Shown here: positions 23,201 to 38,300 of the stretch, in pieces
Layout: each line of letters opens with the position of its first letter
How positions within the stretch are numbered: the first letter of the stretch is position 1
Assembly: GCF_029227915.1 (NCBI RefSeq)
Contig: NC_079889.1
Span: 6,512,001 to 6,576,000 of the forward strand
Length of the DNA: 64,000 nucleotides
Reading direction: 5' to 3'
From: Hydractinia symbiolongicarpus
Lineage: Eukaryota > Cnidaria > Hydrozoa > Anthoathecata > Hydractiniidae
Translations under genes and position numbers: made by a program
The notes under the pieces: model-generated
What the model was told of the DNA's origin: nothing
Databases searched by the model: none
The model's input: only the letters and a program-made list of their open reading frames with translations

Positions 23201-26200
23201 CTATTCCTTCCAGTCTCAATGCGCTACAACGTCCCAAGTCATTTTCATTAGCGCCGTCGCTTTAGAACGCTCTTAACTACGTGCACAGTCCTATAAAGGC
23301 TGTAATATGGCCTTTTGCAGTCTAATAAAGGCCTGACACGTAAATCACGTGGTTACATCTGCCTGCGCAGGTTACTATTGTACTATTCCTTCCAGTCTCA
23401 ATGCATTACGACGTTCCAAGAGGTTTTCCTTAGCGCCATGGCCTTACAACACTCTTAACTACGTGCACAGTCCTATAAAGGCGTAATATGGCCTTTTGCA
23501 GTCTAATAAAGGCTTCACACGTAAATCACGTGGTTCCATCTGACTGCGTAGGTTACCATTGTACTATTTCTTCCAGTCTCAATGCACTACAACGTTCCAA
23601 GAGGTTTTCCTTAGCGCCATGGCCTTACAACACTCTTAACTACGTGCACAGTCCTATAAAAGCCGTAATATGGCCTTTTGCAGTCTAATAAAGGCTTCAC
23701 ACGTAAATCACGTGGTTCCATCTGACTGCGCAGGTTACCATTGTACTATTTTTTCCAGTCTTAATGCACTACAACGTTTCAACAGGTTTTCCTTAGCACC
23801 ATGGCCTTACAACACTCTTAACTACGTGCACAGTCCTATAGAGGCCGTAATATGGCCTTTTGCAGTCTAATAAAGGCCTGACACCTAAATCACGTAGTTC
23901 CATCTGCCTGCGCAGGTTACCATTGGACTATTCCTTCCAGTCTCAATGCACTACGACGTTCCAAGAGGTTTTCCTTGGCGCCGTGGCCTTACAACACTCT
24001 TAACTACGTTCACAGTCCTATAAAGGCCGTAATATGGCCTTCTGCAGTCCAATAAAGGCCGCAGACGTAAATCACGCGGTTTCATCTGCCTGCGCAAGTT
24101 ACCATTGGACTAGTTGTTCCAATCTCAATGCTCTACAACGTCCCAAGTCATTTTCATTAGCGCCGTTGACTTAGAACGCGCTTAACTACGTGCACAGTCC
24201 TATAAAGGCTGTAATATGGCCTTCTGCAGTCTAATAAAGCCCTCACACGTAATTCAGGTGGTTCCATCTGCCTGCGAAGCTTACCGTTGGACTATTCCTT
24301 CCAGTCTCAATGCGTTACAACGTCCAAAGTCATTTTCATTAGCGCCGTCGCCTTAGAACGCTCTTAACTACGTGCACAGTCCTATAAAGGCTGTAATATG
24401 GCCTTTTGCAGTCTAATAAAGGCCTTATACGTAAATCACGTGGCTCCATCTGCCTGCGCAGGTTACCATTGGGCTATTCCTTCCAGTATCAATGCGCTAC
24501 AACGTTCCAAGTGGTTCTCCTTAGCGCTGTGGCCTTAGAACGCTCTTAACTATGTGCACATTCCTATGAAGGCTGTAATATGGCCTTTTGCAGTCTAATA
24601 AAGGCCACACAATTAAATCACGTGGTTTCACCTGCCTGCGCAGGTTACCGTTGGACTATTCCTTACAGTCTCAATGCACTACAACGTTCCAAGAGGTTTT
24701 CCTTAGCGCCGTGGCCTTACAACATTCTTAACTACGTGCACAGTCCTATAAAGGCCGTAATATGGCCTTTTGCAGTCCAATAAAGGCCGCAGACGTAAAT
24801 CACGCGGTTTCAGCTGCCTGCGCAGGTTACCATTGGACTAGTCGTTCCAGTCTCAATGCGCTACAACGTCCTAAGTCGTTTTCATTAGCGCCGTTGCCTT
24901 AGTACACTCTTAACTACGTTCACAGTCCTATAAAGACTGTAATATGGCCTTTTGCAGTCTAATAAAGGCCTCACACCTAGATCACGTGGTTCCATCTGCC
25001 TGCGCACGCTACCATTGGATTAGTTGTTCCAATCTCAATGCACTACAACGTCCCAAGTCATTTTCATTAGCGCCGTCGACTTAGAACGCGCTTAACTAAG
25101 TGCACAGTCCAATAAAGGCTGTAATATGGCCTTTTGCAGTCTAATAAAGGCCTCACACGTAAATCAGGTGGTTTCATCTGCCTGCGCAGCTTACCATTGG
25201 ACTATTCCTTCCAGTTTCTATCCGCTACAACGTTCCAAGTGGTTCTCCTTAGCGCTGTGGCCTTAGAACACTTTTAACTACGTGCACAGTGCATTAAAGG
25301 CTGTAATATGGCCTTTTGCAGTCTAATAAAGGCTTCACACGTAAATCACGTCGTTTCACCTGCCTGCGCAGATTACCATTGGACTAGTTGTTCCAGTCTC
25401 AGTGCGCTAAAACGTTCCAAGAGGTTTTCCTTAGCGCCATGGCCTTACAACACTCTTAACTTCGTGCACAGTCCTATAAAGGCCGTAAAATGGCCTTTTG
25501 CAGTCTAATAATGGCCGCAGACGTAAATCACGCGGTTTCAGCTGCCTGCGCAGCTTACCATTGGACTAGTTGTTCCAGTCTCAATGCGCTACAACGTCCC
25601 AAGCTATTTTCATTAGCGCCATCGCCTTAGAACGCTCTTAACTACGTGCACAGTCCTATAAAGGCTGTTATATAGCCTTTCGCAGTCTAATAAAGGCCTC
25701 ACACGTAGATCACGTGGTTCCATCTGCCTGCGCAGGTTACCATTGGACTAGTTGTTTCAATCTCAATGCGCTACAACGTTCCAAGAGGTTTTCCTTAGCG
25801 CCATGGTCTTACAACACTCTTAACTACGTGCACAGTCCTATAAAGGCCGTAATATGGCCTTTTGCAGTCTAATAATGGCCGCAGACGTAAATCACGCGGT
25901 TTCAGCTGCCTGCGCAGCTTACCATTGGACTAGTTGTTCCAGTCTCAATGCGCTACAACGTCCCAAGCTATTTTCATTAGCGCCATCGCCTTAGAACGCT
26001 CTTAACTACGTGCACGGTCCTATAAAGGCTGTAATATAGCCTTTTGCAGTCTAATAAATGCCTCACACGTAAATCACGTGGTTCCATCTGCCTGCAAAGG
26101 TTACCATTGTACTATTCCTTCCAGTCTCAATGCGCTACAACGTCCCAAGTCATTTTCATTAGCGCCGTCGCTTTAGAACGCTCTTAACTACGTGCACAGT

Positions 26201-27030
26201 CCTATAAAGGCTGTAATATGGCCTTTTGCAGTCTAATAAAGGCCTGACACGTAAATCACGTGGTTACATCTGCCTGCGCAGGTTACTATTGTACTATTCC
26301 TTCCAGTCTCAATGCACTACGACGTTCCAAGAGGTTTTCCTTAGCGCCATGGCCTTACAACACTCTTAACTACGTGCACAGTCCTATAAAGGCGTAATAT
26401 GGCCTTTTGCAGTCTAATAAAGGCTTCACACGTAAATCACGTGGTTCCATCTGACTGCGTAGGTTACCATTGTACTATTTCTTCCAGTCTCAATGCACTA
26501 CAACGTTCCAAGAGGTTTTCCTTAGCGCCATGGCCTTACAACACTCTTAACTACGTGCACAGTCCTATAAAGGCCGTAATATGGCCTTTTGCAGTCTAAT
26601 AAAGGCTTCACACGTAAATCACGTGGTTCCATCTGACTGCGCAGGTTACCATTGTACTATTTTTTCCAGTCTTAATGCACTACAACGTTTCAACAGGTTT
26701 TCCTTAGCACCATGGCCTTACAACACTCTTAACTACGTGCACAGTCCTATAGAGGCCGTAATATGGCCTTTTGCAGTCTAATAAAGGCCTGACACCTAAA
26801 TCACGTGGTTCCATCTGCCTGCGCAGGTTACCATTGGACTATTCCTTCCAGTCTCAATGCACTACGACGTTCCAAGAGGTTTTCCTTGGCGCCGTGGCCT
26901 TACAACACTCTTAACTACGTTCACAGTCCTATAAAGGCCGTAATATGGCCTTCTGCAGTCCAATAAAGGCCGCAGACGTAAATCACGCGGTTTCATCTGC
27001 CTGCGCAAGTTACCATTGGACTAGTTGTTC
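23201..27030 (+). repeat. 16-mer (2,911-bp) sub-HOR, one full and one truncated copy, in HOR copy 2
   Basis: 23,488 and 23,670 match 26,399 and 26,581 at an offset of 2,911 bp (16 x 182 minus 1). The second unit stops near 27,030, where 'ttgttccagtctcaatgcac' replaces the expected 'ttgttccaatctcaatgctc' and the sequence continues as the 'gcgacgtcgcc' monomer. Relative to copy 3 this removes 1,820 bp (ten monomers), in register. Confidence 0.82.
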
Positions 27031-30000
27031 CAGTCTCAATGCACTACAACGTTCCAAGTCATTTTCATTAGCGACGTCGCCTTAAAACGCTCTTAACTAC
27101 GTGCACAGTCCTATAAAGGCCGTAATATGGCCTTTTGCAGTCCAATAAAGGCCGCAGACGTAAATCACGCGGTTTCAGCTGCCTGCGCAGGTTACCATTG
27201 GACTAGTCGTTCCAGTCTCAATGCGCTACAACGTCCCAAGTCGTTTTCATTAGCGCCGTTGCCTTAGTACACTCTTAACTACGTTCACAGTCCTATAAAG
27301 ACTGTAATATGGCCTTTTGCAGTCTAATAAAGGCCTCACACCGAGATCACGTGGTTCCATCTGCCTGCGCACGCTACCATTGGACTAGTTGTTCCAATCT
27401 CAATGCACTACAACGTCCCAAGTCATTTTCATTAGCGCCGTCGACTTAGAACGCGCTTAACTAAGTGCACAGTCAAATAAAGGCTGTAATATGGCCTTTT
27501 GCAGTCTAATAAAGGCCTCACACGTAAATCAGGTGGTTTCATCTGCCTGCGCAGCTTACCATTGGACTATTCCTTCCAGTTTCTATGCGCTACAACGTTC
27601 CAAGAGGTTCTCCTTAGCGCTGTGGCCTTAGAACACTTTTAACTACGTGCACAGTGCATTAAAGGCTGTAATATGGCCTTTTGCAGTGCAATAAAGGCTT
27701 CACACGTAAATCACGTCGTTTCACCTGCCTGCGCAGATTACCATTGGACTAGTTGTTCCAGTCTCAGTGCGCTAAAACGTCCCAAGTCATTTTCATTAGC
27801 GCCATGGCGTTACAACACTCTTAACTACGTGCACAGTCCTATAAAGGCCGTAATATGGCCTTTTGCAGTCTAATAATGGCCGCAGACGTAAATCACGCGG
27901 TTTCAGCTGCCTGCGCAGCTTACCATTGGACTAATTGTTCCAGTCTCAATGCGCTACAACGTCCCAAGCTATTTTCATTAGCGCCATCGCCTTAGAACGC
28001 TCTTAACTACGTGCACAGTCCTATAAAGGCTGTAATATAGCCTTTTGCAGTCTAATAAATGCCTCACACGTAAATCACGTGGTTCCATCTGCCTGCAAAG
28101 GTTACCATTGTACTATTTCTTCCAGTCTCAATGCACTACAACGTTCCAAGTCATTTTCATTAGCGACGTCGCCTTAAAACGCTCTTAATTACGTGCACAG
28201 TCCTATAAAGGCCGTAATATGGCCTTTTGCAGTCCAATAAAGGCCGCAGACGTAAATCACGCGGTTTCAGCTGCCTGCGCAGGTTACCATTGGACTAGTC
28301 GTTCCAGTCTCAATGCGCTACAACGTCCCAAGTCGTTTTCATTAGCGCCGTTGCCTTAGTACACGCTTAACTACGTTCACAGTCCTATAAAGACTGTAAT
28401 ATGGCCTTTTGCAGTCTAATAAAGGCCTCACACCTAGATCACGTGGTTCCATCTGCCTGCGCACGCTACCATTGGACTAGTTGTTCCAATCTCAATGCAC
28501 TACAACGTCCCAAGTCATTTTCATTAGCGCCGTCGACTTAGAACGCGCTTAACTAAGTGCACAGTCCAATAAAGGCTGTAATATGGCCTTTTGCAGTCTA
28601 ATAAATGCCTCACACGTAAATCAGGTGGTTTCATCTGCCTGCGCAGCTTACCATTGGACTATTCCTTCCAGTTTCTATGCGCTACAACGTTCCAAGTGGT
28701 TCTCCTTAGCGCTGTGGCCTTAGAACACTCTTAACTACGTGCACAGTCCTATAAAGGCCGTAATATGGCCTTTTGCAGTCTAATAATGGCCGCAGACGTA
28801 AATCACGCGGTTTCAGCTGCCTGCGCAGCTTACCATTGGACTAGTTGTTCCAGTCTCACAATGCGCTACAACGTCCCAAGCTATTTTCATTAGCGCCATC
28901 GCCTTAGAACGCTCTTAACTACGTGCACAGTCCTATAAAGGCTGTAATATAGCCTTTCGCAGTCTAATAAAGGCCTCACACGTAGATCACGTGGTTCCAT
29001 CTGCCTGCGCAGGTTACCATTGGACTAGTTGTTTCAATCTCAATGCGCTACAACGTTCCAAGAGGTTTTCCTCAGCGCCATGGTCTTACAACACTCTTAA
29101 CTACGTGCACAGTCCTATAAAGGCCAAAATATGGCCTTTTGCAGTCTAATAAATGCCTCACACGTAAATCACGTGGTTCCATCTGCCTGCAAAGGTTACC
29201 ATTGTACTATTTCTTCCAGTCTCAATGCACTACAACGTTCCAAGTCATTTTCATTAGCGACGTCGCCTTAAAACGCTCTTAACTAAGTGCAAAGTCCAAT
29301 AAAGGCTGTAATATGGCCCTTTGCAGTCTAATAAAGGCCTCACACGTAAATCAGGTGGTTTCATCTGCCTGCGCAGCTTACCATTGGACTATTCCTTCCA
29401 GTTTCTATGCGCTACAACGTTCCAAGTGGTTCTCCTTAGCGCTGTGGCCTTAGAACACTTTTAACTACGTGCACAGTGCATTAAAGGCTGTAATATGGCC
29501 TTTTGCAGTCTAATAAAGGCTTCACACGTAAATCACGTGGTTTCACCTGCCTGCTCAGATTACCATTGGACTAGTTGTTCCAGTCTCAATGCGCTAAAAC
29601 GTCCCAAGTCATTTTCATTAGCGCCATGGCGTTACAACACTCTTAACTACGTGCACAGTCCTATAAAGGCCGTAATATGGCCTTTTGCAGTCTACTAAAG
29701 GCTTCACACGTAAATCACGTGGTTTCACCTGCCTGCACATGTTACCATTGTACTATTCCTTCAAATGTCAATGCACTACAACGTTCCAAGAGGTTTTCCT
29801 TGGCGCCGTGGCCTTACAACACTCTTAACTACGTTCACAGTCCTATAAAGGCCGTAATATGGCCTTTTGCAGTCCAATAAAAGCCGCAGACGTAAATCAC
29901 GCTTTTTCATCTGCCTGCGCAGGTTACCATTGGACTAGTTGTTCCAGTCTCAATGCTCTACAACGTCCCAAGTCATTTTCATTAGCGCCGTTGACTTAGA

Positions 30001-30388
30001 ACGCGCTTAACTACGTGCACAGTCCTATAAAGGCTGTAATATGGCCTTCTGCAGTCTAATAAAGGCCTCACACGTAATTCAGGTGGTTCCATCTGCCTGT
30101 GCAGCTTACCATTGGACTATTCCTTCCAGTCTCAATGCGCTACAACGTTCCAAGTGGTTCTCCTTAGCGCTGTGGCCTTAGAACACTCTTAACTACGTGC
30201 ACAGACCATTAAAGGCTGTAACATGGACTTTTGCACTCTAATAAAGGCTTCACACGTAAATCACGTGGTTTCACCTTCTTGCGCAGGTTACCATTGCACT
30301 AGTTGTTCCAGTCTCAATGCGTTACAACGTCCCAAGTCATTTTCATTAGCGCCGTCGCCTTAGAACGCTCTTAACTACGTGCACAGTC

Positions 30389-33300
30389 CTATAAAGGCTG
30401 TAATATGGCCTTTTGCAGTCTAATAAAGGCCTCATACGTAAATCACGTGGCTCCATCTGCCTGCGCAGGTTACCATTGGGCTATTCCTTCCAGTATCAAT
30501 GCGCTACAACGTTCCAAGTGGTTCTCCTTAGCGCTGTGGCCTTAGAACGCTCTTAACTATGTGCACATTCCTATGAAGGCTGTAATATGGCCTTTTGCAG
30601 TCTAATAAAGGCCTCACAATTAAATCACGTGGTTTCACCTGCCTGCGCAGGTTACCGTTGGACTATTCCTTACAGTCTCAATGCATTACAACGTTCCAAG
30701 AGGTTTTCCTTAGCGCCGTGGCCTTACAACACTCTTAACTACGTGCACAGTCCTATAAAGGCCATAATGTGGCCTTTTGGAGTCTAATAAAGGCTTCACA
30801 CGTAAATCACGTGGTTCCATCTGACTTTGCAGGTTACCATTGTACTATTTCTACCAGTCTCAATGCACTACAACGTTCCAAGAGGTTTTCCTTAGCGCCA
30901 TGGCCTTACAACACTCTTAACTACGTGCACAGTCCTAAAAAGGCCGTAATATGGGCTTTTGCAGTCTAATAAAGGCTTCACACGTATATCACGTGGTTTC
31001 ACCTGCCTGCGCAGGTTAGCATTGGACTAGTTGTTCCAGTCTCAATGCGCTACAACGTCCCAAGTCATTTTCATTAGCGCCATCGCCTTAGAATGCTCTT
31101 AACTACGTGCACAGTCCTATAAAGGCTGTAATATAGCCTTTTGCAGTCTAATAAAGGCTTCACACGTAAATCGCGTGGTTTCACCTGCCTGCGCAGGTTA
31201 CCATTGGACTAGTTGTTCCAGTCTTAATGCACTACAACGTTTCAACAGGTTTTCCTTAGCACCATGGCCTTACAACACTCTTAACTACGTGCACAGTCCT
31301 ATAGAGGCCGTAATATGGGCTTTTGCAGTCTAATAAAGGCTTCACACGTATATCACGTGGTTTCACCTGCCTGCGCAGGTTACCATTGGACTAGTTGTTC
31401 CAGTCTCAATGCGTTACAACGTCCCAAGTCATTTTCATTAGCGCTGTGGCCTTAGAACGCTCTTAACTATGTGCACAGTCACATAAAGGCTGTAATATGG
31501 CCTTTTGCGGTCTAATAAAGGCCTCATACGTAAATCACGTGGCTCCATCTGCCTGCGCAGGTTACCATTGGGCTATTCCTTCCAGTATCAATGCGCTACA
31601 ACGTTCCAAGTGGTTCTCCTTAGCGCTGTGGCCTTAGAACGCTCTTAACTATGTGCACATTCCTATGAAGGCTGTAATATGGCCTTTTGCAGTCTAATAA
31701 AGGCCTCACAATTAAATCACGTGGTTTCACCTGCCTGCGCAGGTTACCGTTGGACTATTCCTTACAGTCTCAATGCATTACAACGTTCCAAGAGGTTTTC
31801 CTTAGCGCCGTGGCCTTACAACACTCTTAACTACGTGCACAGTCCTATAAAGGCCATAATGTGGCCTTTTGCAGTCTAATAAAGGCTTCACACGTAAATC
31901 ACGTGGTTCCATCTGACTTTGCAGGTTACCATTGTACTATTTCTACCAGTCTCAATGCACTACAACGTTCCAAGAGGTTTTCCTTAGCGCCATGGCCTTA
32001 CAACACTCTTAACTACGTGCACAGTCCTAAAAAGGCCGTAATATGGGCTTTTGCAGTCTAATAAAGGCTTCACACGTATATCACGTGGTTTCACCTGCCT
32101 GCGCAGGTTAGCATTGGACTAGTTGTTCCAGTCTCAATGCGCTACAACGTCCCAAGTCATTTTCATTAGCGCCATCGCCTTAGAATGCTCTTAACTACGT
32201 GCACAGTCCTATAAAGGCTGTAATATGGCCTTTTGCAGTCTAATAAAGGCTTCACACGTAAATCGCGTGGTTTCACCTGCCTGCGCAGGTTACCATTGGA
32301 CTAGTTGTTCCAGTCTTAATGCACTACAACGTTTCAACAGGTTTTCCTTAGCACCATGGCCTTACAACACTCTTAACTACGTGCACAGTCCTATAGAGGC
32401 CGTAATATGGGCTTTTGCAGTCTAATAAAGGCTTCACACGTATATCACGTGGTTTCACCTGCCTGCGCAGGTTACCATTGGACTAGTTGTTCCAGTCTCA
32501 ATGCGTTACAACGTCCCAAGTCATTTTCATTAGCGCTGTGGCCTTAGAACGCTCTTAACTATGTGCACAGTCACATAAAGGCTGTAATATGGCCTTTTGC
32601 GGTCTAATAAAGGCCTCATACGTAAATCACGTGGCTCCATCTGCCTGCGCAGGTTACCATTGGGCTATTCCTTCCAGTATCAATGCGCTACAACGTTCCA
32701 AGTGGTTCTCCTTAGCGCTGTGGCCTTAGAACGCTCTTAACTATGTGCACATTCCTATGAAGGCTGTAATATGGCCTTTTGCAGTCTAATAAAGGCCTCA
32801 CAATTAAATCACGTGGTTTCACCTGCCTGCGCAGGTTACCGTTGGACTATTCCTTACAGTCTCAATGCATTACAACGTTCCAAGAGGTTTTCCTTAGCGC
32901 CGTGGCCTTACAACACTCTTAACTACGTGCACAGTCCTATAAAGGCCATAATGTGGCCTTTTGCAGTCTAATAAAGGCTTCACACGTAAATCACGTGGTT
33001 CCATCTGACTTTGCAGGTTACCATTGTACTATTTCTACCAGTCTCAATGCACTACAACGTTCCAAGAGGTTTTCCTTAGCGCCATGGCCTTACAACACTC
33101 TTAACTACGTGCACAGTCCTAAAAAGGCCGTAATATGGGCTTTTGCAGTCTAATAAAGGCTTCACACGTATATCACGTGGTTTCACCTGCCTGCGCAGGT
33201 TAGCATTGGACTAGTTGTTCCAGTCTCAATGCGCTACAACGTCCCAAGTCATTTTCATTAGCGCCATCGCCTTAGAATGCTCTTAACTACGTGCACAGTC

Positions 33301-33696
33301 CTATAAAGGCTGTAATATGGCCTTTTGCAGTCTAATAAAGGCTTCACACGTAAATCGCGTGGTTTCACCTGCCTGCGCAGGTTACCATTGGACTAGTTGT
33401 TCCAGTCTTAATGCACTACAACGTTTCAACAGGTTTTCCTTAGCACCATGGCCTTACAACACTCTTAACTACGTGCACAGTCCTATAGAGGCCGTAATAT
33501 GGGCTTTTGCAGTCTAATAAAGGCTTCACACGTATATCACGTGGTTTCACCTGCCTGCGCAGGTTACCATTGGACTAGTTGTTCCAGTCTCAATGCGTTA
33601 CAACGTCCCAAGTCATTTTCATTAGCGCTGTGGCCTTAGAACGCTCTTAACTATGTGCACAGTCCCATAAAGGCTGTAATATGGCCTTTTGCGGTC
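30389..33696 (+). repeat. 6-mer (1,092-bp) sub-HOR, three copies, in HOR copy 3
   Basis: Units start near 30,389, 31,481 and 32,573, with key monomers at 30,587, 31,679 and 32,771. Junction signatures match copy 2: 'agtcacataaag' twice, then 'agtcccataaag'. The first unit carries the private 'atatagcc' change at 31,133. Confidence 0.9.
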
Positions 33697-35394
33697 TAAT
33701 AAAGGCCTCACAATTGAATCACGTGGTTTCACCTGCCTGCGCAGGTTACCGTTGGACTATTCCTTACAGTCTCAATGCACTACAACGTTCCAAGAGGTTT
33801 TCTTTGGCGCTGTGGCCTTACAACACTCTTAACTACGTGCACAGTCCTATAAAGGCCGTAATATGGCCTTTTGCAGTCTAATAAAGGCTTCACACGTAAA
33901 TCACGTGGTTTCAACTGCCTGCGAAGGTTACCATTGTACTAGTCGTTCCAGTCTCAATGCACTACGACGTTCCAAGAGGTTTTCCTTAGCGCCATGGCCT
34001 TACAACACTCTTAAATACGTGCACAGTCCTATAAAGGCTGTAATATGGCCTTTTGCAGTCTAATAAATGCCTCAGACGTAAATCACGCGGTTTCAGCTAC
34101 CTGCGCAGGTTACCATTGTACTAGTCGTTCCAGTCTCAATGCGCTACAACGTCCCAAGACGTTTACATTAGCGCCGTTGCCTTAGAACACTCTTAACTAC
34201 GTTCACAGGCCTATAAAGGCTGTAATAAGGCCTTTTGCAGTCTAATAAAGGCCTCACACGTAGATCACGTGTTTCCACCTGCCTGCGCAGGTTACCATTG
34301 TACTATTCGATCCAGTCTCAATGCACTACAACGTTCCAAGAGGTTTTCCTTAGCGCCATGGCCTTACAACACTCTTAACTACGTGCACAGTCCTATAAAG
34401 GCCGTAATATGGTATTTTGCAGTCTAATAAAGGCCTCACACGTAGATCACGTGTTTCCACCTGCCTGCGCAGGTTACCATTGTACTATTCCATCCAGTCT
34501 CAATGCACTACAACGTTCCAAGAGGTTTTCCTTAGCGCCATGGCCTTACAACACTCTTAACTACGTGCACAGTCCTATAAAGGCCGTAATATGGCCTTTT
34601 GCACTCTAATAAAGGCTTCACACGTAAATCACGTGGTTTCACCTTCTTGCGCAGGTTACCATTGGACTAGTTGTTCCAGTCTCAATGCGTTACAACGTCC
34701 CAAGTCATTTTCATTAGCGCCGTCGCCTCAGAACGCTCTTAACTACGTGCACAGTCCTATAAAGGCTGTAATATGGCCTTTTGCAGTCTAATAAAGGCCT
34801 CATACGTAAATCACGTGGCTCCATCTGCCTGCGCAGGTTACCATTGGGCTATTCCTTCCAGTATCAATACGCTACAACGTTCCAAGTGGTTCTCCTTAGC
34901 GCTGTGGCCTTAGAATGCTCTTTACTATGTGCACATTCCTATGAAGGCTGTAATATGGCCTTTTGCAGTCTAATAAAGGCCTCACAATTAAATCACGTGG
35001 TTTCACCTGCCTGCGCAGGTTACCGTTGGACTATTCCTTACAGTCTCAATGCATTACAACGTTCCAAGAGGTTTTCCTTAGCGCCGTGGCCTTACAACAC
35101 TCTTAACTACGTGCACAGTCCTATAAAGGCCATAATGTGGCCTTTTGCAGTCTAATAAGGGCTTCACACGTAAATCACGTGGTTCCATCTGACTTTGCAG
35201 GTTACCATTGTACTATTTCTACCAGTCTCAATGCACTACAACGTTCCAAGAGGTTTTCCTTAGCGCCATGGCCTTACAACACTCTTAACTACGTGCACAG
35301 TCCTATAGAGGCCGTAATATGGCCTTTTGTAGTCTAATAAAGGCTTCACACGTAAATCACGTGGTTTCACCTGCCTGCGAAGGTTACCATTGGA

Positions 35395-38300
35395 CTATTC
35401 CTTCCAGTCTCAATGCGCTACAACGTCCCAAGTCATTTTCATTAGCGCCGTCGCTTTAGAACGCTCTTAACTACGTGCACAGTCCTATAAAGGCTGTAAT
35501 ATGGCCTTTTGCAGTCTAATAAAGGCCTGACACGTAAATCACGTGGTTACATCTGCCTGCGCAGGTTACTATTGTACTATTCCTTCCAGTCTCAATGCAT
35601 TACGACGTTCCAAGAGGTTTTCCTTAGCGCCATGGCCTTACAACACTCTTAACTACGTGCACAGTCCTATAAAGGCGTAATATGGCCTTTTGCAGTCTAA
35701 TAAAGGCTTCACACGTAAATCACGTGGTTCCATCTGACTGCGTAGGTTACCATTGTACTATTTCTTCCAGTCTCAATGCACTACAACGTTCCAAGAGGTT
35801 TTCCTTAGCGCCATGGCCTTACAACACTCTTAACTACGTGCACAGTCCTATAAAAGCCGTAATATGGCCTTTTGCAGTCTAATAAAGGCTTCACACGTAA
35901 ATCACGTGGTTCCATCTGACTGCGCAGGTTACCATTGTACTATTTTTTCCAGTCTTAATGCACTACAACGTTTCAACAGGTTTTCCTTAGCACCATGGCC
36001 TTACAACACTCTTAACTACGTGCACAGTCCTATAGAGGCCGTAATATGGCCTTTTGCAGTCTAATAAAGGCCTGACACCTAAATCACGTAGTTCCATCTG
36101 CCTGCGCAGGTTACCATTGGACTATTCCTTCCAGTCTCAATGCACTACGACGTTCCAAGAGGTTTTCCTTGGCGCCGTGGCCTTACAACACTCTTAACTA
36201 CGTTCACAGTCCTATAAAGGCCGTAATATGGCCTTCTGCAGTCCAATAAAGGCCGCAGACGTAAATCACGCGGTTTCATCTGCCTGCGCAAGTTACCATT
36301 GGACTAGTTGTTCCAATCTCAATGCTCTACAACGTCCCAAGTCATTTTCATTAGCGCCGTTGACTTAGAACGCGCTTAACTACGTGCACAGTCCTATAAA
36401 GGCTGTAATATGGCCTTCTGCAGTCTAATAAAGCCCTCACACGTAATTCAGGTGGTTCCATCTGCCTGCGAAGCTTACCGTTGGACTATTCCTTCCAGTC
36501 TCAATGCGTTACAACGTCCAAAGTCATTTTCATTAGCGCCGTCGCCTTAGAACGCTCTTAACTACGTGCACAGTCCTATAAAGGCTGTAATATGGCCTTT
36601 TGCAGTCTAATAAAGGCCTTATACGTAAATCACGTGGCTCCATCTGCCTGCGCAGGTTACCATTGGGCTATTCCTTCCAGTATCAATGCGCTACAACGTT
36701 CCAAGTGGTTCTCCTTAGCGCTGTGGCCTTAGAACGCTCTTAACTATGTGCACATTCCTATGAAGGCTGTAATATGGCCTTTTGCAGTCTAATAAAGGCC
36801 ACACAATTAAATCACGTGGTTTCACCTGCCTGCGCAGGTTACCGTTGGACTATTCCTTACAGTCTCAATGCACTACAACGTTCCAAGAGGTTTTCCTTAG
36901 CGCCGTGGCCTTACAACATTCTTAACTACGTGCACAGTCCTATAAAGGCCGTAATATGGCCTTTTGCAGTCCAATAAAGGCCGCAGACGTAAATCACGCG
37001 GTTTCAGCTGCCTGCGCAGGTTACCATTGGACTAGTCGTTCCAGTCTCAATGCGCTACAACGTCCTAAGTCGTTTTCATTAGCGCCGTTGCCTTAGTACA
37101 CTCTTAACTACGTTCACAGTCCTATAAAGACTGTAATATGGCCTTTTGCAGTCTAATAAAGGCCTCACACCTAGATCACGTGGTTCCATCTGCCTGCGCA
37201 CGCTACCATTGGATTAGTTGTTCCAATCTCAATGCACTACAACGTCCCAAGTCATTTTCATTAGCGCCGTCGACTTAGAACGCGCTTAACTAAGTGCACA
37301 GTCCAATAAAGGCTGTAATATGGCCTTTTGCAGTCTAATAAAGGCCTCACACGTAAATCAGGTGGTTTCATCTGCCTGCGCAGCTTACCATTGGACTATT
37401 CCTTCCAGTTTCTATCCGCTACAACGTTCCAAGTGGTTCTCCTTAGCGCTGTGGCCTTAGAACACTTTTAACTACGTGCACAGTGCATTAAAGGCTGTAA
37501 TATGGCCTTTTGCAGTCTAATAAAGGCTTCACACGTAAATCACGTCGTTTCACCTGCCTGCGCAGATTACCATTGGACTAGTTGTTCCAGTCTCAGTGCG
37601 CTAAAACGTTCCAAGAGGTTTTCCTTAGCGCCATGGCCTTACAACACTCTTAACTTCGTGCACAGTCCTATAAAGGCCGTAAAATGGCCTTTTGCAGTCT
37701 AATAATGGCCGCAGACGTAAATCACGCGGTTTCAGCTGCCTGCGCAGCTTACCATTGGACTAGTTGTTCCAGTCTCAATGCGCTACAACGTCCCAAGCTA
37801 TTTTCATTAGCGCCATCGCCTTAGAACGCTCTTAACTACGTGCACAGTCCTATAAAGGCTGTTATATAGCCTTTCGCAGTCTAATAAAGGCCTCACACGT
37901 AGATCACGTGGTTCCATCTGCCTGCGCAGGTTACCATTGGACTAGTTGTTTCAATCTCAATGCGCTACAACGTTCCAAGAGGTTTTCCTTAGCGCCATGG
38001 TCTTACAACACTCTTAACTACGTGCACAGTCCTATAAAGGCCGTAATATGGCCTTTTGCAGTCTAATAATGGCCGCAGACGTAAATCACGCGGTTTCAGC
38101 TGCCTGCGCAGCTTACCATTGGACTAGTTGTTCCAGTCTCAATGCGCTACAACGTCCCAAGCTATTTTCATTAGCGCCATCGCCTTAGAACGCTCTTAAC
38201 TACGTGCACGGTCCTATAAAGGCTGTAATATAGCCTTTTGCAGTCTAATAAATGCCTCACACGTAAATCACGTGGTTCCATCTGCCTGCAAAGGTTACCA

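Larger units (their letters stand above)
17430..29623 (+). repeat. large HOR family A, copy 2 (12,194 bp, 67 monomers)
   Basis: Monomer order follows copy 1 with in-register gains and losses: one extra 1,092-bp 6-mer, loss of the 364-bp dimer after 22,396, gain of 364 bp between 23,670 and 24,580, and a shortened 14/16-mer near 27,030. It matches copy 3 at an offset of 12,194 bp over the first ~9.6 kb with only sporadic substitutions. It shares a 2-bp insertion (28,857-28,860) with copy 1 but not with copy 3. Confidence 0.9.
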
